From contig CM018688.1 of NCBI GenBank assembly GCA_009363875.1, positions 53,669,001 through 53,733,000 of the forward strand: a DNA stretch of 64,000 nucleotides. Direction: 5' to 3'. Below, in pieces: positions 22,201 to 32,951 of this stretch. This DNA is from Mikania micrantha. Its lineage: Eukaryota > Streptophyta > Magnoliopsida > Asterales > Asteraceae. The notes beneath the pieces were generated by a model, which had not been told where the DNA came from, did not search any database, and worked only from the letters and a program-made list of their open reading frames with translations. Each line of letters opens with the position of its first letter. Position 1 is the first letter of the stretch. The position numbers and the translations under genes were made by a program.

Positions 22201-23101
22201 TAGACTGATTGACTTGTAGGTCTTATGTTTGATGATATTTACAGAATTCCCTAACTACTAAGTACCTAGATTGACAGACTAGTCTACTCGAGTATGACCA
22301 TAGGCCCCAATCATAAGGACTTAGATTTTATTAAATGTTTATTTACTTGTTTAATTAAGCATTTATAACTGTTTATACAATTGTGTGGTTGATCATATTG
22401 TATGATGAACTTAAGGAATCAACAGGGATTTCAAATGATTGTAATGACAGGAACAATAAACAGAGGTACATATGGGATTGTGTTAAGGGTAAAAATGCTT
22501 AATTATCATTAACAACAGTGTCATATGTGAATTAGTATGTGGTGGGATGTTGGCTGGGCGGGCGGTAAGTTCGACCCTACATATGCCCTATATATAAGCA
22601 TACCGATTTGGATATTACATGTGAAGTTAATGAGGTTAGGGTCTTTACCAAAGGAGGTTTTCAAATCATTTTCAAATCATTTTCAAATACTAAACTATAT
22701 GAACTCACCAACCATGTGTTGACCTTTATTTTTGCATGACTTCTCAGGTGACGAACAGGTCAATTAGGAAGTCATTTCTTTTGGACTAGGACTTCAGATA
22801 GAAGACTAGTATTTTGGACCTGCATACTTTTGAAGACATCATGATATAAATTATTTTGTATATCTTGTGTAAATACAAGATAGTCATATATTGATGTTTT
22901 ACAATAGATTTACATTGTTAAATTATAAACGTTACTGCTGTAATTTAACTTTGTAATTCTATTATATTTAGCATTTCTCATTTACATCATGTGCAATGTA
23001 GACAATCTGATCACTTCGATTATCACTCACGATATCGCGCCCCGGGAACCTTCCGCCCGTCGGGGAAACCCGATCCTACCCCGCCGGCTCGGGGTGTGAC
23101 A
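19276..23101 (+). repeat. Element A LTR2, shared middle LTR (3826 bp)
   Basis: By eye it differs from LTR3 at about 15 places: eight single-base deletions, one insertion and six substitutions, which accounts exactly for the 7-bp length difference. It shares with LTR3 the three variants that separate LTR3 from LTR1. It contains the CGAACC cluster (20323-20697), the 44-bp tandem repeat (21780-21932) and the structured module (22530-22608). Confidence 0.92.
22530..22608 (+). ncRNA. Structured module, element A LTR2
   Basis: Identical in stems and core to the LTR1 copy: AATTAGTATG at 22530-22539 with CATACCGATT at 22599-22608. Confidence 0.55.
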
Positions 23102-23104
23102 GAT

Positions 23105-23117
23105 TGGTATCAGAGCC
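23105..23117 (+). other. Primer binding site, tRNA-iMet type (internal 2)
   Basis: TGGTATCAGAGCC three bases after the LTR2 end, as in internal 1. Confidence 0.93.
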
Positions 23118-23254
23118 ATGGTTATAGAGAAATATAGGTCACTTATTTAAATGGTTTGGCCTAGACTATAACCTAGGGACCCTGCATATAGAGAACATAG
23201 GACTTAAGACTTATTTGCATATTGTCTTCTGTATTCGATCATTGCACTAACCGG

Positions 23255-24256
23255 ATGACTTTATTGGTTATGATCAGAATGCCTCCACGAAGACAACCTC
23301 CCTTGATACAGCTACCACCTCAAGACTTGGCTCCACACTCCTCCACACCGTCTCCGAATGACTCTCCACCACCACCTCCTCCTCCCCCTCCTCCATTGAT
23401 TACTCAAGCATCTGGTTCAGGCACAACACCGACTATGGACCCTGCTACTATCGCTCTGGTGACGTTACTGAGTAGCCAGATGACGAATCAGATGAAAGAA
23501 GCAATACCGGAGATGTTCCTTCGTCTTCGTAATGAGATCCTCAACACTGGCAACACATCAGGAGAAGCCAGTGGAAATACTGGAGATTCATCTCACTACT
23601 CCTACAAGTCCTTTGTAGGATGTAAACCACCCAGTTTTAGTGGGTCTGAAGGTGCCGTTGGACTAATCCAATGGATTGAGAAGATTGAGGCAACGTTGGA
23701 TCTCTGCAGCTGCCCCGAACACCACAAGGTCCGTTACTCAGCGGGAACATTCAACAAACGGGCTCTGACCTGGTGGAACGGTCAGATTAATGCCCGAGGA
23801 AGAGAAGAAGCCATGGCCATGCCATGGGAAGATTTCAAGACACTGCTGCGAACAGAGTTCTGTCCCAAGAACGAGCTGCAGAAATTGGAGGTTGAACTAT
23901 CTAACCATGTGATGAAGGGGGCTGATCACATGGGTTACACTACTCGTTACCACGAGTTAGTTGCTTTGGTACCAGACATGGTACCAACTCTGGAGAAAAG
24001 GATAGACCGTTATGTGGGTGGACTTCCCGCCTGCATTCAGGGCATGGTTGTTTCAGCCAACCCTACTACTGTTGAATCTGCAGTGAGACTGTCTGGGAAA
24101 CTCACTGATCTTATGGTAGCCTCTGGAACTTTAAAGAAGGAGGCTGAACCCAGCAAGAACAAGTCTGAGTCTTCCAAGAAACCCACCACCACCATCAGAA
24201 GAAGAAACAGAAGACCATCAAGAACTACACGGTGGCCACACCTCTTCAACAAGTAA
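23255..24256 (+). pseudogene. gag: Element A Gag, internal 2 (frameshifted end)
   Basis: Almost identical to Gag of internal 1, but the frame is lost in the CCACC-rich stretch near 24180, where one C of a C-run is missing. It then runs into an unrelated tail (RRRNRRPSRTT) and a stop at 24256. ATG at 23255 or 23279; the second matches the internal 1 start MPPRRQ. Confidence 0.87.
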
Positions 24257-24831
24257 CAGCAGCACCACAAAACCCCAACCGCAAGCCTTACACTGGCACG
24301 TTTCCTTTGTGTGCCAAGTGTCAGTATCATCACCCTGCTGACGCTCCGTGTAAACATTGCACAGGATGTGGAAGAAAGGGCCATTGGGTCCAATACTGTA
24401 GGATGACACCTAACCAAGCAGTCAACAATGCTGCTTTGGCTCTTCCTCCACCAGCAAATCAGAACAATGGTGGATGCTATAACTGTGGCGAACAAGGCCA
24501 CTTTGCGAAGAACTGCCCAAAGAAGGCTCAACCAGCAGTTCAAGCACCCCGTGGACGAGCCTTTGCTATCGGAGCACCAGCTGCACGCCAGGACCCAAAT
24601 GTGGTCACTGGTACGTTTCTCTTACATGACTTTTATGCATCTGTCTTATTTGATACTGGTGCGGATCAGAGTTTTATCTCTACCGACTTTGCATGTCAAC
24701 TAGAGTCCATAGAGGAACAGTTAGACTCCCCTTACATTATAGAAGTAGCTAACGGGAAACAGATCACAGTTAGTACAGTTTATAGGAACTGCCCATTGAC
24801 ACTAAATGATTTACATTTACCATCGATTTGA
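24232..24831 (+). pseudogene. Element A nucleocapsid-protease, internal 2 (frameshifted)
   Basis: Same two zinc knuckles and the LFDTGADQSF protease site as internal 1. The frame breaks near 24811, where one base is missing relative to internal 1, just before the second half of the protease. The second half is read in the next frame from 24828. Confidence 0.87.
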
Positions 24832-26423
24832 TACCGATGGAGCTGGGTAGTTTTGACATCATTGTTGGAATGGATTGGCTTTCATCTAACCGAGTGGAAG
24901 TCATCTGTTCTGAGAAGCTGCTTCGAATTCCATTGCCGAGTGATCGTGTATTGGAAGTTAAAGGGGATCAAGCAAAGCGAAGTGTCAAAATCATTTCTTG
25001 CATAAAGGCGCGTAAGTGTCTACAGAAGCGGTGCATAGCATTCCTGGCTCATGTGTTGGAAAAAGAGAAAGACAAGAAGAAGATTCAAGATGTACCAGTA
25101 GTGAAAGAATATCCTGAAGTATTCCCCGAAGACTTACCTGGTTTGCCACCTGCGCGACCGGTAGAATTTCGTATTGACTTAATTCCTGGAGCAACTCCTG
25201 TTGCTAAATCTCCTTACAGGTTAGCACCTTCAGAGATGCAGGAATTGTCTAATCAATTACAGGAGCTACTTGACAAGGGTTTCATCAGACCGAGCTACTC
25301 ACCTTGGGGAGCTCCGGTCTTGTTCGTGAAGAAGAAAGACGGATCGTTCAGAATGTGTATAGATTACCGTGAACTGAACAAACTAACCATCAAGAATCGG
25401 TATCCATTACCGAGGATTGATGATTTGTTTGACCAACTGCAAGGAGCTCAATACTTCTCTAAGATTGACTTGCGGTCTGGATATCATCAGTTGAGAGTTC
25501 AAGATGAAGACATACCGAAAACGGCCTTCCGAACCAGATACGGGCATTACGAATTTATGGTGATGCCCTTCGGATTGACAAATGCACCAGCGGTTTTCAT
25601 GGACCTCATGAACCGAGTGTGCAAGCCGTACTTGGATCAGTTTGTCATTGTTTTCATTGATGACATACTGATTTATTCCAAGACCAAAACAGAACATGAG
25701 CAACACCTTAGAAAGATCTTGGAGCTGTTGAAAGAAGAGAAACTCTATGCCAAATTCTCCAAATGTGAGTTTTGGCTAAGAGAAGTTCAATTTCTGGGTC
25801 ATGTGGTCAACAGCGAGGGGATTCATGTAGACCCTGCCAAGATTGAAGCGATAAAGAATTGGGACACTCCGAAGACACCGACGGAGATACGGTCTTTTCT
25901 GGGATTGGCGGGTTATTATAGAAGGTTTATCTCAAACTTTTCTAAGATAGCTTTGCCTCTCACTAAGCTAACCCAGAAAAGTGAACCGTTTGTCTGGGAG
26001 CAGAAACAGGAAGATGCTTTTCAGACATTGAAACAGAAACTATGTGATGCTCCAATTCTATCTCTTCCAGAAGGCTGTGATGACTTTGTTGTTTACTGTG
26101 ATGCTTCCCATCAGGGACTCGGTTGTGTGTTAATGCAACGGGACAAAGTCATAGCCTATGCATCAAGACAGTTAAAGATTCATGAGAAGAATTACACTAC
26201 TCATGATCTTGAACTGGGGGCAGTAATCTTCGCCTTGAAGATTTGGAGACATTACTTATATGGCACCAAGTGTACCATATTCACTGATCACAAAAGTCTG
26301 CAGCACATCTTTGATCAGAAGGAGCTCAACATGCGACAGCGCCGTTGGGTTGAACTTCTGAATGATTATGATTGTGTGATCAAATACCATCCGGGAAAGG
26401 CGAACGTTGTAGCGATGCCTTGA
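24828..26423 (+). pseudogene. pol: Element A protease end, RT and RNase H, internal 2
   Basis: Continuous from the protease IIVGMDWL segment through RT (FVIVFIDDILIYS) and RNase H (VYCDASHQGLG). Here the protease-RT junction is in frame, unlike internal 1. It ends at 26423 because one C is missing near 26413 (GTAGCC in internal 1, GTAGC here). Confidence 0.9.
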
Positions 26424-27938
26424 GCCGGAAGGAACGGGTCAAACCCCTACGTGTTAGAGCAATGGGGATAACCGTGCAGACCAGTTTAAGTGACAAGATT
26501 ATTCAAGCACAACAAGAAGCACTTGACCGAAATAATCTGAAGAAAGAACTTGATTGCGGAGCAGAGAAACAGTTTGACACAAAGTCCGATGGAATGATCT
26601 ACTACAAGGAACGTATATGGATCCCTGCGGTAGATGAATTGAGGAAACTTATCTTTGATGAAGCACACAAGACTAAATACTCTGTCCATCCAGGCGCTGA
26701 TAAAATGTACCAAGACTTGCGTGGATTTTATTGGTGGCCTGGAATAAAGAAGGACATAGCCGAATACGTCGGTCAATGTCTAACGTGTGCGAAGGTAAAG
26801 GCGGAACACCAAAGACCGTCTGGTCTACTGGAACAGCCTGAGATTCCGCTCTGGAAGTGGGAACAAATAGCTATGGATTTATTACCAAGCTACCCCGCAC
26901 TTCCAGTGGTCACGATACAATTTGGGTGATCATTGATCGTTTGACAAAATCTGCTCATTTCTTGCCCATGCGTGAGAACTTCACCATGGATAAACTGGCA
27001 AGATTATACATCAACGAGATAGTGGTACGCCACGGTGTGCCATTGTCTATTATTTCTGATCGAGATAGCAGATTCACATCAAGGTTCTGGCAATCATTGC
27101 AGAAATCTCTAGGGACACAGTTAAATCTGAGTACAGCTTACCACCCACAAACGGATGGTCAAAGCGAACGTACTATCCAAACCCTAGAGGATATGTTAAG
27201 AACCTGTGTATTGGATTTCGGTGGGAATTGGGACTCCCATTTACCACTGATTGAGTTCTCCTACAATAACAGTTATCACAGCAGTATCGGATGTGCACCA
27301 TTCGAGGCTCTTTATGGCCGGAAATGTCGATCACCAATCTGCTGGACTGAAGTTGGAGACAATCGAATAACTGGGCCTGAAGTGATTCAGGAAACCACTG
27401 ACAAGATAGCCCAGATTCAGAGAAGACTACAAGCAACAAGGAGCAGACAAAAGAGCTACGCTGACAAACGGCGCAAGCCGTTGGAATTCCAAGTGGGGAC
27501 CGAGTCATGTTGAAGGTATCCCCATGGAAAGGCGTTGTACGCTTTGGAAAGAAAGGCAAGTTAGCACCAAGATACGTTGGACCGTTCGAGATCATCGAGC
27601 GTATTGGTCCTGTGGCGTATAGACTGAGATTACCTGATGAACTCAGTGGTGTGCATGACGTGTTTCACGTCTCAAATCTAAAGAAATGCCTTGCTGACGA
27701 GAGTCTTGTCATTCCAATCGAAGAGATTCAAGTCGATGAACAGTTACATTTCATTGAAGAACCTTTAGAGATTATGGATCGCAAGGTTAAACAACTGAGG
27801 CGAAGCCGTATTCCTATTGTAAAGGTTCGATGGAATTCAAGACGCGGGCCCGAAATCACTTGGGAACGTGAAGATCACATGAAGTCAAAGTATCCCCAGC
27901 TGTTTGAAGAGGAAGCTGTACCCGATAACAACTCTTAA
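26424..27938 (+). pseudogene. pol: Element A integrase and C-terminal domain, internal 2 (three frame pieces)
   Basis: Homologous to the end of pol in internal 1 but read in three phases: to 26929 (HHCC domain), 26857-27513 (catalytic core with SDRDSRF and DGQSERT), and 27507-27938 (GPY/F and chromodomain-like tail). The breaks are single-base deletions near 26878 (T-run) and 27496 (G-run). All are in short homopolymers. Confidence 0.9.
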
Positions 27939-27962
27939 ATTTCGGGACGAAATTTCTCTAAC

Positions 27963-27972
27963 AAGGGGAGAC
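27963..27972 (+). other. Polypurine tract, internal 2
   Basis: AAGGGGAGAC adjoining the LTR3 start. Confidence 0.85.
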
Positions 27973-30900
27973 TGTAACATCAGTGCCGGAACCGTTACCG
28001 GAACAGTGATCTCTACAGTACATGAACAGCAAAACAGGTATGAATCATACACATTTCAGTAATTTTCATATTCATAGCATTTATCATTATCATGGTGAGT
28101 TGTCATAGAACAGATTCAGACACATTTAACCGAAACACAGTTCAGAAAAATGGTTCTTGAGTCGGATAATTATCTGGCAATACAGAACCATCATGTGATT
28201 ATTTGTTTAGGATTTATTATGTATAAACGTATGTGAGGTCTTACAGAACAAAACACACGAATATTGCTATGTGAATGCTAAATTTACGGGTTATTCGTAT
28301 AGGTGACGATCTGTACGAATAAATCTGAAAGTTTAACGTTCTGAGTGATATTCTTTAATTAGAAAACAAGATTGAAAAGTATAGTTATCGTCGTGTTCGT
28401 ACGGGTGACGATTCGAACGAATACGCGCGACGACCGTACATTTCGATTTAAACAGTTAATTTTGTTTTAAATTTTTTTTATAAATAAGAAGATATTAGTT
28501 AATTTATTAGGAATTACAACCTTGAATAATTAAAAGATTCCTAATTTTATAACCGTGTCGTTTCGTCGCGTAAACTACGCGACACGGCATAATACGCGAA
28601 ACCGAACGAGACCGATCAACCGGGTGTGGTGAAGCATTTATTATGGCAATTAAATGCCATAATCATCATCACCAACCTCACATCTCTCTCTCAATCTCGT
28701 CTCTCTCTCTCTACAAATATTCAACATCTCTCTAAGATTTCTCAACCATCTTGCATCGGATTCAAGTGATTCTCGGTTCAAAACGACCACTACACGACGT
28801 AGATCAAGGAAGTACAAGTATTTCGAGATTTCATCCACGAAATTGGAGGTAAACACCCATTTTAAATTCGGTTTTAGAGGGTTTTTCTTGAATACATATG
28901 GTTTTGATGTTATGACCGAATTGGAGCACTTAGAACACTTAGACGGGGGTGTATACATGTTTAGGTATTGTTAGAAATGTGATTATAACAGATTGTAGCT
29001 GCAAATCAAAGAAGAAATGTGCAGGTTCGTGGAACAAAGGGCTGATCGAAGGAGACAGGTTCGCTGGCCGAACCCTACGCGAACCCACGATGCAGCCGAA
29101 CCCTGTGGAGCCTGTCACGAACCTGTGGCTTACTGGCAGCCGAACCCTGCCCCACTGCGACGAACCTGTGAAGACAACCTGCCAACCGAACCCTTGGAAC
29201 GAAGCCTTTTCAGCCGAACCCATGATTTGCGAACCTGTCTTGGCCGAAGCTATGAGATCACAACGAACCTTAGCATGGCAAACCTTAGGAGCCGAACCCT
29301 ATGGGTTCGGTGGTGTATTGGGCGAACCTTATGTCTATGTTAGCCGAACCTTGGATCGAAACCCCAAAGGGTTCGCTGCCCTAGATGGGATATCGAACTT
29401 AAAGGATGTTTAATTGGGTTAATATGGACCTAGGAGCAACAATACTAGTGTAAACAACCTAAGGATGGGTTAATTAGTCATTGACCTAAGTTCTAACAAG
29501 GAATGGAGCAAATAAGATGCATGCATGGATTAAGTTATGTGTGTGTGCATGGCTTAAACAAATGTAGAAGTTGCATGGGAGTATGGAGTAAGGATTTCTA
29601 TATCAAGATATCCTTCTAACATACAATAACAACTTAAAACGAGTTGTAAACATGAATAGCTTAGACATCTATATCACATGGTTCAAACAATTTTGATTAT
29701 GATCAAGAAAGAAGTCAAGTATTGTCAATTGGGCTTAAATGGGCCCAATGGGATTTGATTAAGTCCATCAAATGTTAAACGAGTAATTAAATTTAATAAT
29801 TTTTCTAAAATTTTGTTTAATTTGAAATCATAAATGGCATCGATTTCCTTTAAGTTACTTGATTATAAAAGTTAATTGTAAAGTTAGTTTAATATAATTG
29901 AATTGGGATTTGTTATAAAATAGACGAATTAATTGTCTGGAAATGCTTTAAAAACAAAGGAAACTCTGCCGAAATTTTCTAAAATATAAAAGTAAGTTAT
30001 GTAACTAATCATGGGAATTGGGATCATTAGAAAGGGAAACTAAGTTAGACTAGATTCTAGATACCCTTAGGGACTAAGACACTTAGTTGCACACACGACA
30101 AGACCAAACCTTAGGCACAACGACTACTACGCGTACTTATTGTATTCGAATTCTTATAAAATAACTCAGGAACCGAAGAAACTTAGCTTACATACAGGAG
30201 CGCGCATTTTGTGTTAGATCAATTACATAGCAGCACAGGTGAGTTCATTGCCCCTTTTCTAACATTTTTGTTTTAAAACGCGGGGCTGAGAAGCATGCGT
30301 AGACTGTTTACTTAAATTGTTTACTTTAAATGCTTTTAAATTTATATGTTTCATATATATAAATGTTATCCTGAACCATGTTTAGGAAGATTTTATGCAG
30401 GTTTTACTAAGCTTATTCACTTATATATTAAGTGAATAAACGAGTTAAACTAAACTTTTCAATAAGTCAAAACATTTCAAAGGAATCAAATCAAACATTT
30501 TGGGAGATCAAGTGGGTGAATTCAAGGGAATCAAATCAAACATTTTGGGAAATCAAGTGGGTGAATACAAGGAATCAAATCAAACATTTTGGGAAATCAA
30601 GTGGGTGAATTCAAGAAATCAAATCAAACAGTTTGACAAAACAAGGGTGGGACTTCAAGACATCAAACAAAACAATCTTTGCAAAGATAACATTCAATGT
30701 TCTACAAACCAAGTGTTTGTTGGAAAATGAATCAAGTGTACAACCGATCAATGAATCTTGTATTCTATGATCAACACATCAAGTACATCTTGTGACAAAA
30801 TCAGACGATCATTAAATCATTTTAAGGGGTAGTATGTGAAATATCAGAGATAACATTTGCCAACACATTGAACTCAGAAATCCTATAATTCAAGAAGTCC

Positions 30901-31805
30901 TAGCTAGACTGATTGACTTGTAGGTCTTATGTTTGATGATATTTACAGAATTCCCTAACTACTAAGTACCTAGATTGACAGACTAGTCTACTCGAGTATG
31001 ACCATAGGCCCCAATCATAAGGACTTAGATTTTATTAAATGTTTATTTACTTGTTTAATTAAGCATTTATAACTGTTTATACAATTGTGTGGTTGATCAT
31101 ATTGTATGATGAACTTAAGGAATCAACAGGGATTTCAAATGATTGTAATGACAGGAACAATAAACAGAGGTACATATGGGATTGTGTTAAGGGTAAAAAT
31201 GCTTAATTATCATTAACAACAGTGTCATATGTGAATTAGTATGTGGTGGGATGTTGGCTGGGCGGGCGGTAAGTTCGACCCTACATATGCCCTATATATA
31301 AGCATACCGATTTGGATATTACATGTGAAGTTAATGAGGTTAGGGTCTTTACCAAAGGAGGTTTTCAAATCATTTTCAAATCATTTTCAAATACTAAACT
31401 ATATGAACTCACCAACCATGTGTTGACCTTTATTTTTGCATGACTTCTCAGGTGACGAACAGGTCAATTAGGAAGTCATTTCTTTTGGACTAGGACTTCA
31501 GATAGAAGACTAGTATTTTGGACCTGCATACTTTTGAAGACATCATGATATAAATTATTTTGTATATCTTGTGTAAATACAAGATAGTCATATATTGATG
31601 TTTTACAATAGATTTACATTGTTAAATTATAAACGTTACTGCTGTAATTTAACTTTGTAATTCTATTATATTTAGCATTTCTCATTTACATCATGTGCAA
31701 TGTAGACAATCTGATCACTTCGATTATCACTCACGATATCGCGCCCCGGGAACCTTCCGCCCGTCGGGGAAACCCGATCCTACCCCGCCGGCTCGGGGTG
31801 TGACA
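27973..31805 (+). repeat. Element A LTR3 (3833 bp)
   Basis: Nearly identical to LTR1 and ends GGGTGTGACA next to the right target duplication CCTCC. It has no private variants by eye, so it looks closest to the ancestral LTR. It contains the CGAACC cluster (29023-29397), the 44-bp tandem repeat (30483-30635) and the structured module (31234-31312). Confidence 0.93.
31234..31312 (+). ncRNA. Structured module, element A LTR3
   Basis: Same as in LTR1: stem AATTAGTATG (31234-31243) with CATACCGATT (31303-31312). Confidence 0.55.
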
Positions 31806-31863
31806 CCTCCAGTCAGTATTGGAGCCGCGTGAGGTTCGTCACACCCAATAGATCTATCTAAAC
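31806..31863 (+). repeat. Right TSD CCTCC and remainder of composite repeat copy 2
   Basis: CCTCC (31806-31810) then AGTCAGTATTGGAGCC ... AACTCACCTCG continues copy 2 from 10574, matching copy 1 at about 8765-8823. Beyond CACCTCG the two copies part: here the truncated end of element D begins within about ten bases. Confidence 0.8.
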
Positions 31864-31871
31864 TCACCTCG

Positions 31872-32555
31872 TCACACCCAGAATTCACACTTGGAGAACT
31901 TGGCATGCAGTCGTTCTTCTTTTAGGATCTCCAAAACCAACTTAAGATGTTGCTCGTGCTCTTCTTTGCTCTTGGAGTATATTAGAATATCATCAATGAA
32001 TACAATCACAAATTTATCCAAGTATGGCCTGCAAACACGGTTCATGAGGTCCATGAAAACCGCTGGTGCATTGGTAAGGCCGAAGGGCATTACCAGAAAC
32101 TCATAATGGCCATATCTTGTTCTAAACGCCGTCTTGGGAATATCATCATCATGTACACGAAGCTGATGATACCCAGACCTAAGATCGATCTTTGAAAACC
32201 ATTCCGATCCTTGAAGTTGATCGAAAAGATCATCGATGCGCGACAGAGGATATCGATTCTTAATGGTCAGCTTGTTCAACTCGCGGTAATCGATGCACAT
32301 TCGGAATGACCCGTCCTTCTTCTTGACAAACAGGACCGGTGCACCCCTTGGCGAATGGCTCAGGCGAATGAATCCTTTGTCAGACAGTTCTTGTAGTCGG
32401 CTCGCCAATTCTTGCAACTCCGAAGGCGCAAGTCTGTAAGGAGCTTTGGCGACTGGGTTCACACCAGGTACTAAGTCAATTCGAAATTCTACTTGACGTT
32501 CTGGTGGAAGACCCGGCATGTCGTCAGGAAATACTTCAGGAAAATCTCTTGTCAT
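31872..32555 (-). pseudogene. pol: Element D reverse transcriptase, truncated
   Basis: Chromovirus-type RT from EVFPDDMPGLPPERQ through FVIVFIDDILIYS to FSKCEFW, where the homology ends abruptly at the join with the composite repeat. The frame is shifted relative to the protease piece at 32566. Confidence 0.9.
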
Positions 32556-32565
32556 ATGAACGACT

Positions 32566-32951
32566 TCAATGCTCTTTCTTTTCTACTTTTTTCTCCACAA
32601 CATGTGCTAAAAATGTTATACACTTCTTCCTAAGGTACTTGTGTGCTTTAGTGCATGACATCAGCTTATGACCTTTACTAGAAGTCTCCCCAAAAACTCT
32701 TAAAGTTTCACCCGAAGGCAAGGGAATACGAATATATTTTTCATGACAAACAATTTCCGCTTTGTGGGTGGCTAACCAATCCATGCCTATGATAACATCA
32801 AAGCTACCAAGTTGCATAGGTATAAGATCAATTGGGAAAACGTGATCATTTAAGTTCACAGTACATCCAATAATAACAGTGTCAACATCAATAGTGTTTC
32901 CGTCAGCCACTTCCACGTCAAACGGTTTATCTAAGTTTGTATGTGTTCTTC
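32566..32951 (-). pseudogene. Element D protease, C-terminal half
   Basis: Reads VADGNTIDVDTV, LIPMQLGSFDVIIGMDWL and CHEKYIRIPLPSG, the second half of the aspartic protease and linker to RT. Its first half with the active site is at 42918-43030, on the other side of element C. The open frame upstream to 33012 is read-through into element C's LTR. Confidence 0.88.
32947..32951. repeat. Target-site duplication TCTTC of element C, left
   Basis: Matches 42918-42922 on the far side of element C. Confidence 0.92.

Larger units (their letters stand above)
10575..31805 (+). mobile_element. Tandem Ty3 (Tekay/Del-like) LTR retrotransposon A, 3 LTRs and 2 internal regions
   Basis: Order: LTR1, internal 1, LTR2, internal 2, LTR3. 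One 5-bp duplication CCTCC brackets the whole 21.2 kb, and none flanks LTR2. Each internal region is 4871 bp with its own PBS, gag, protease, RT, RNase H, integrase and PPT. This is the usual outcome of LTR-LTR recombination involving two copies. By eye LTR1 and LTR3 differ by one substitution and two short indels, so the insertion is recent. Both gag-pol frames carry disabling changes, so neither copy as read is autonomous. Confidence 0.93.
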
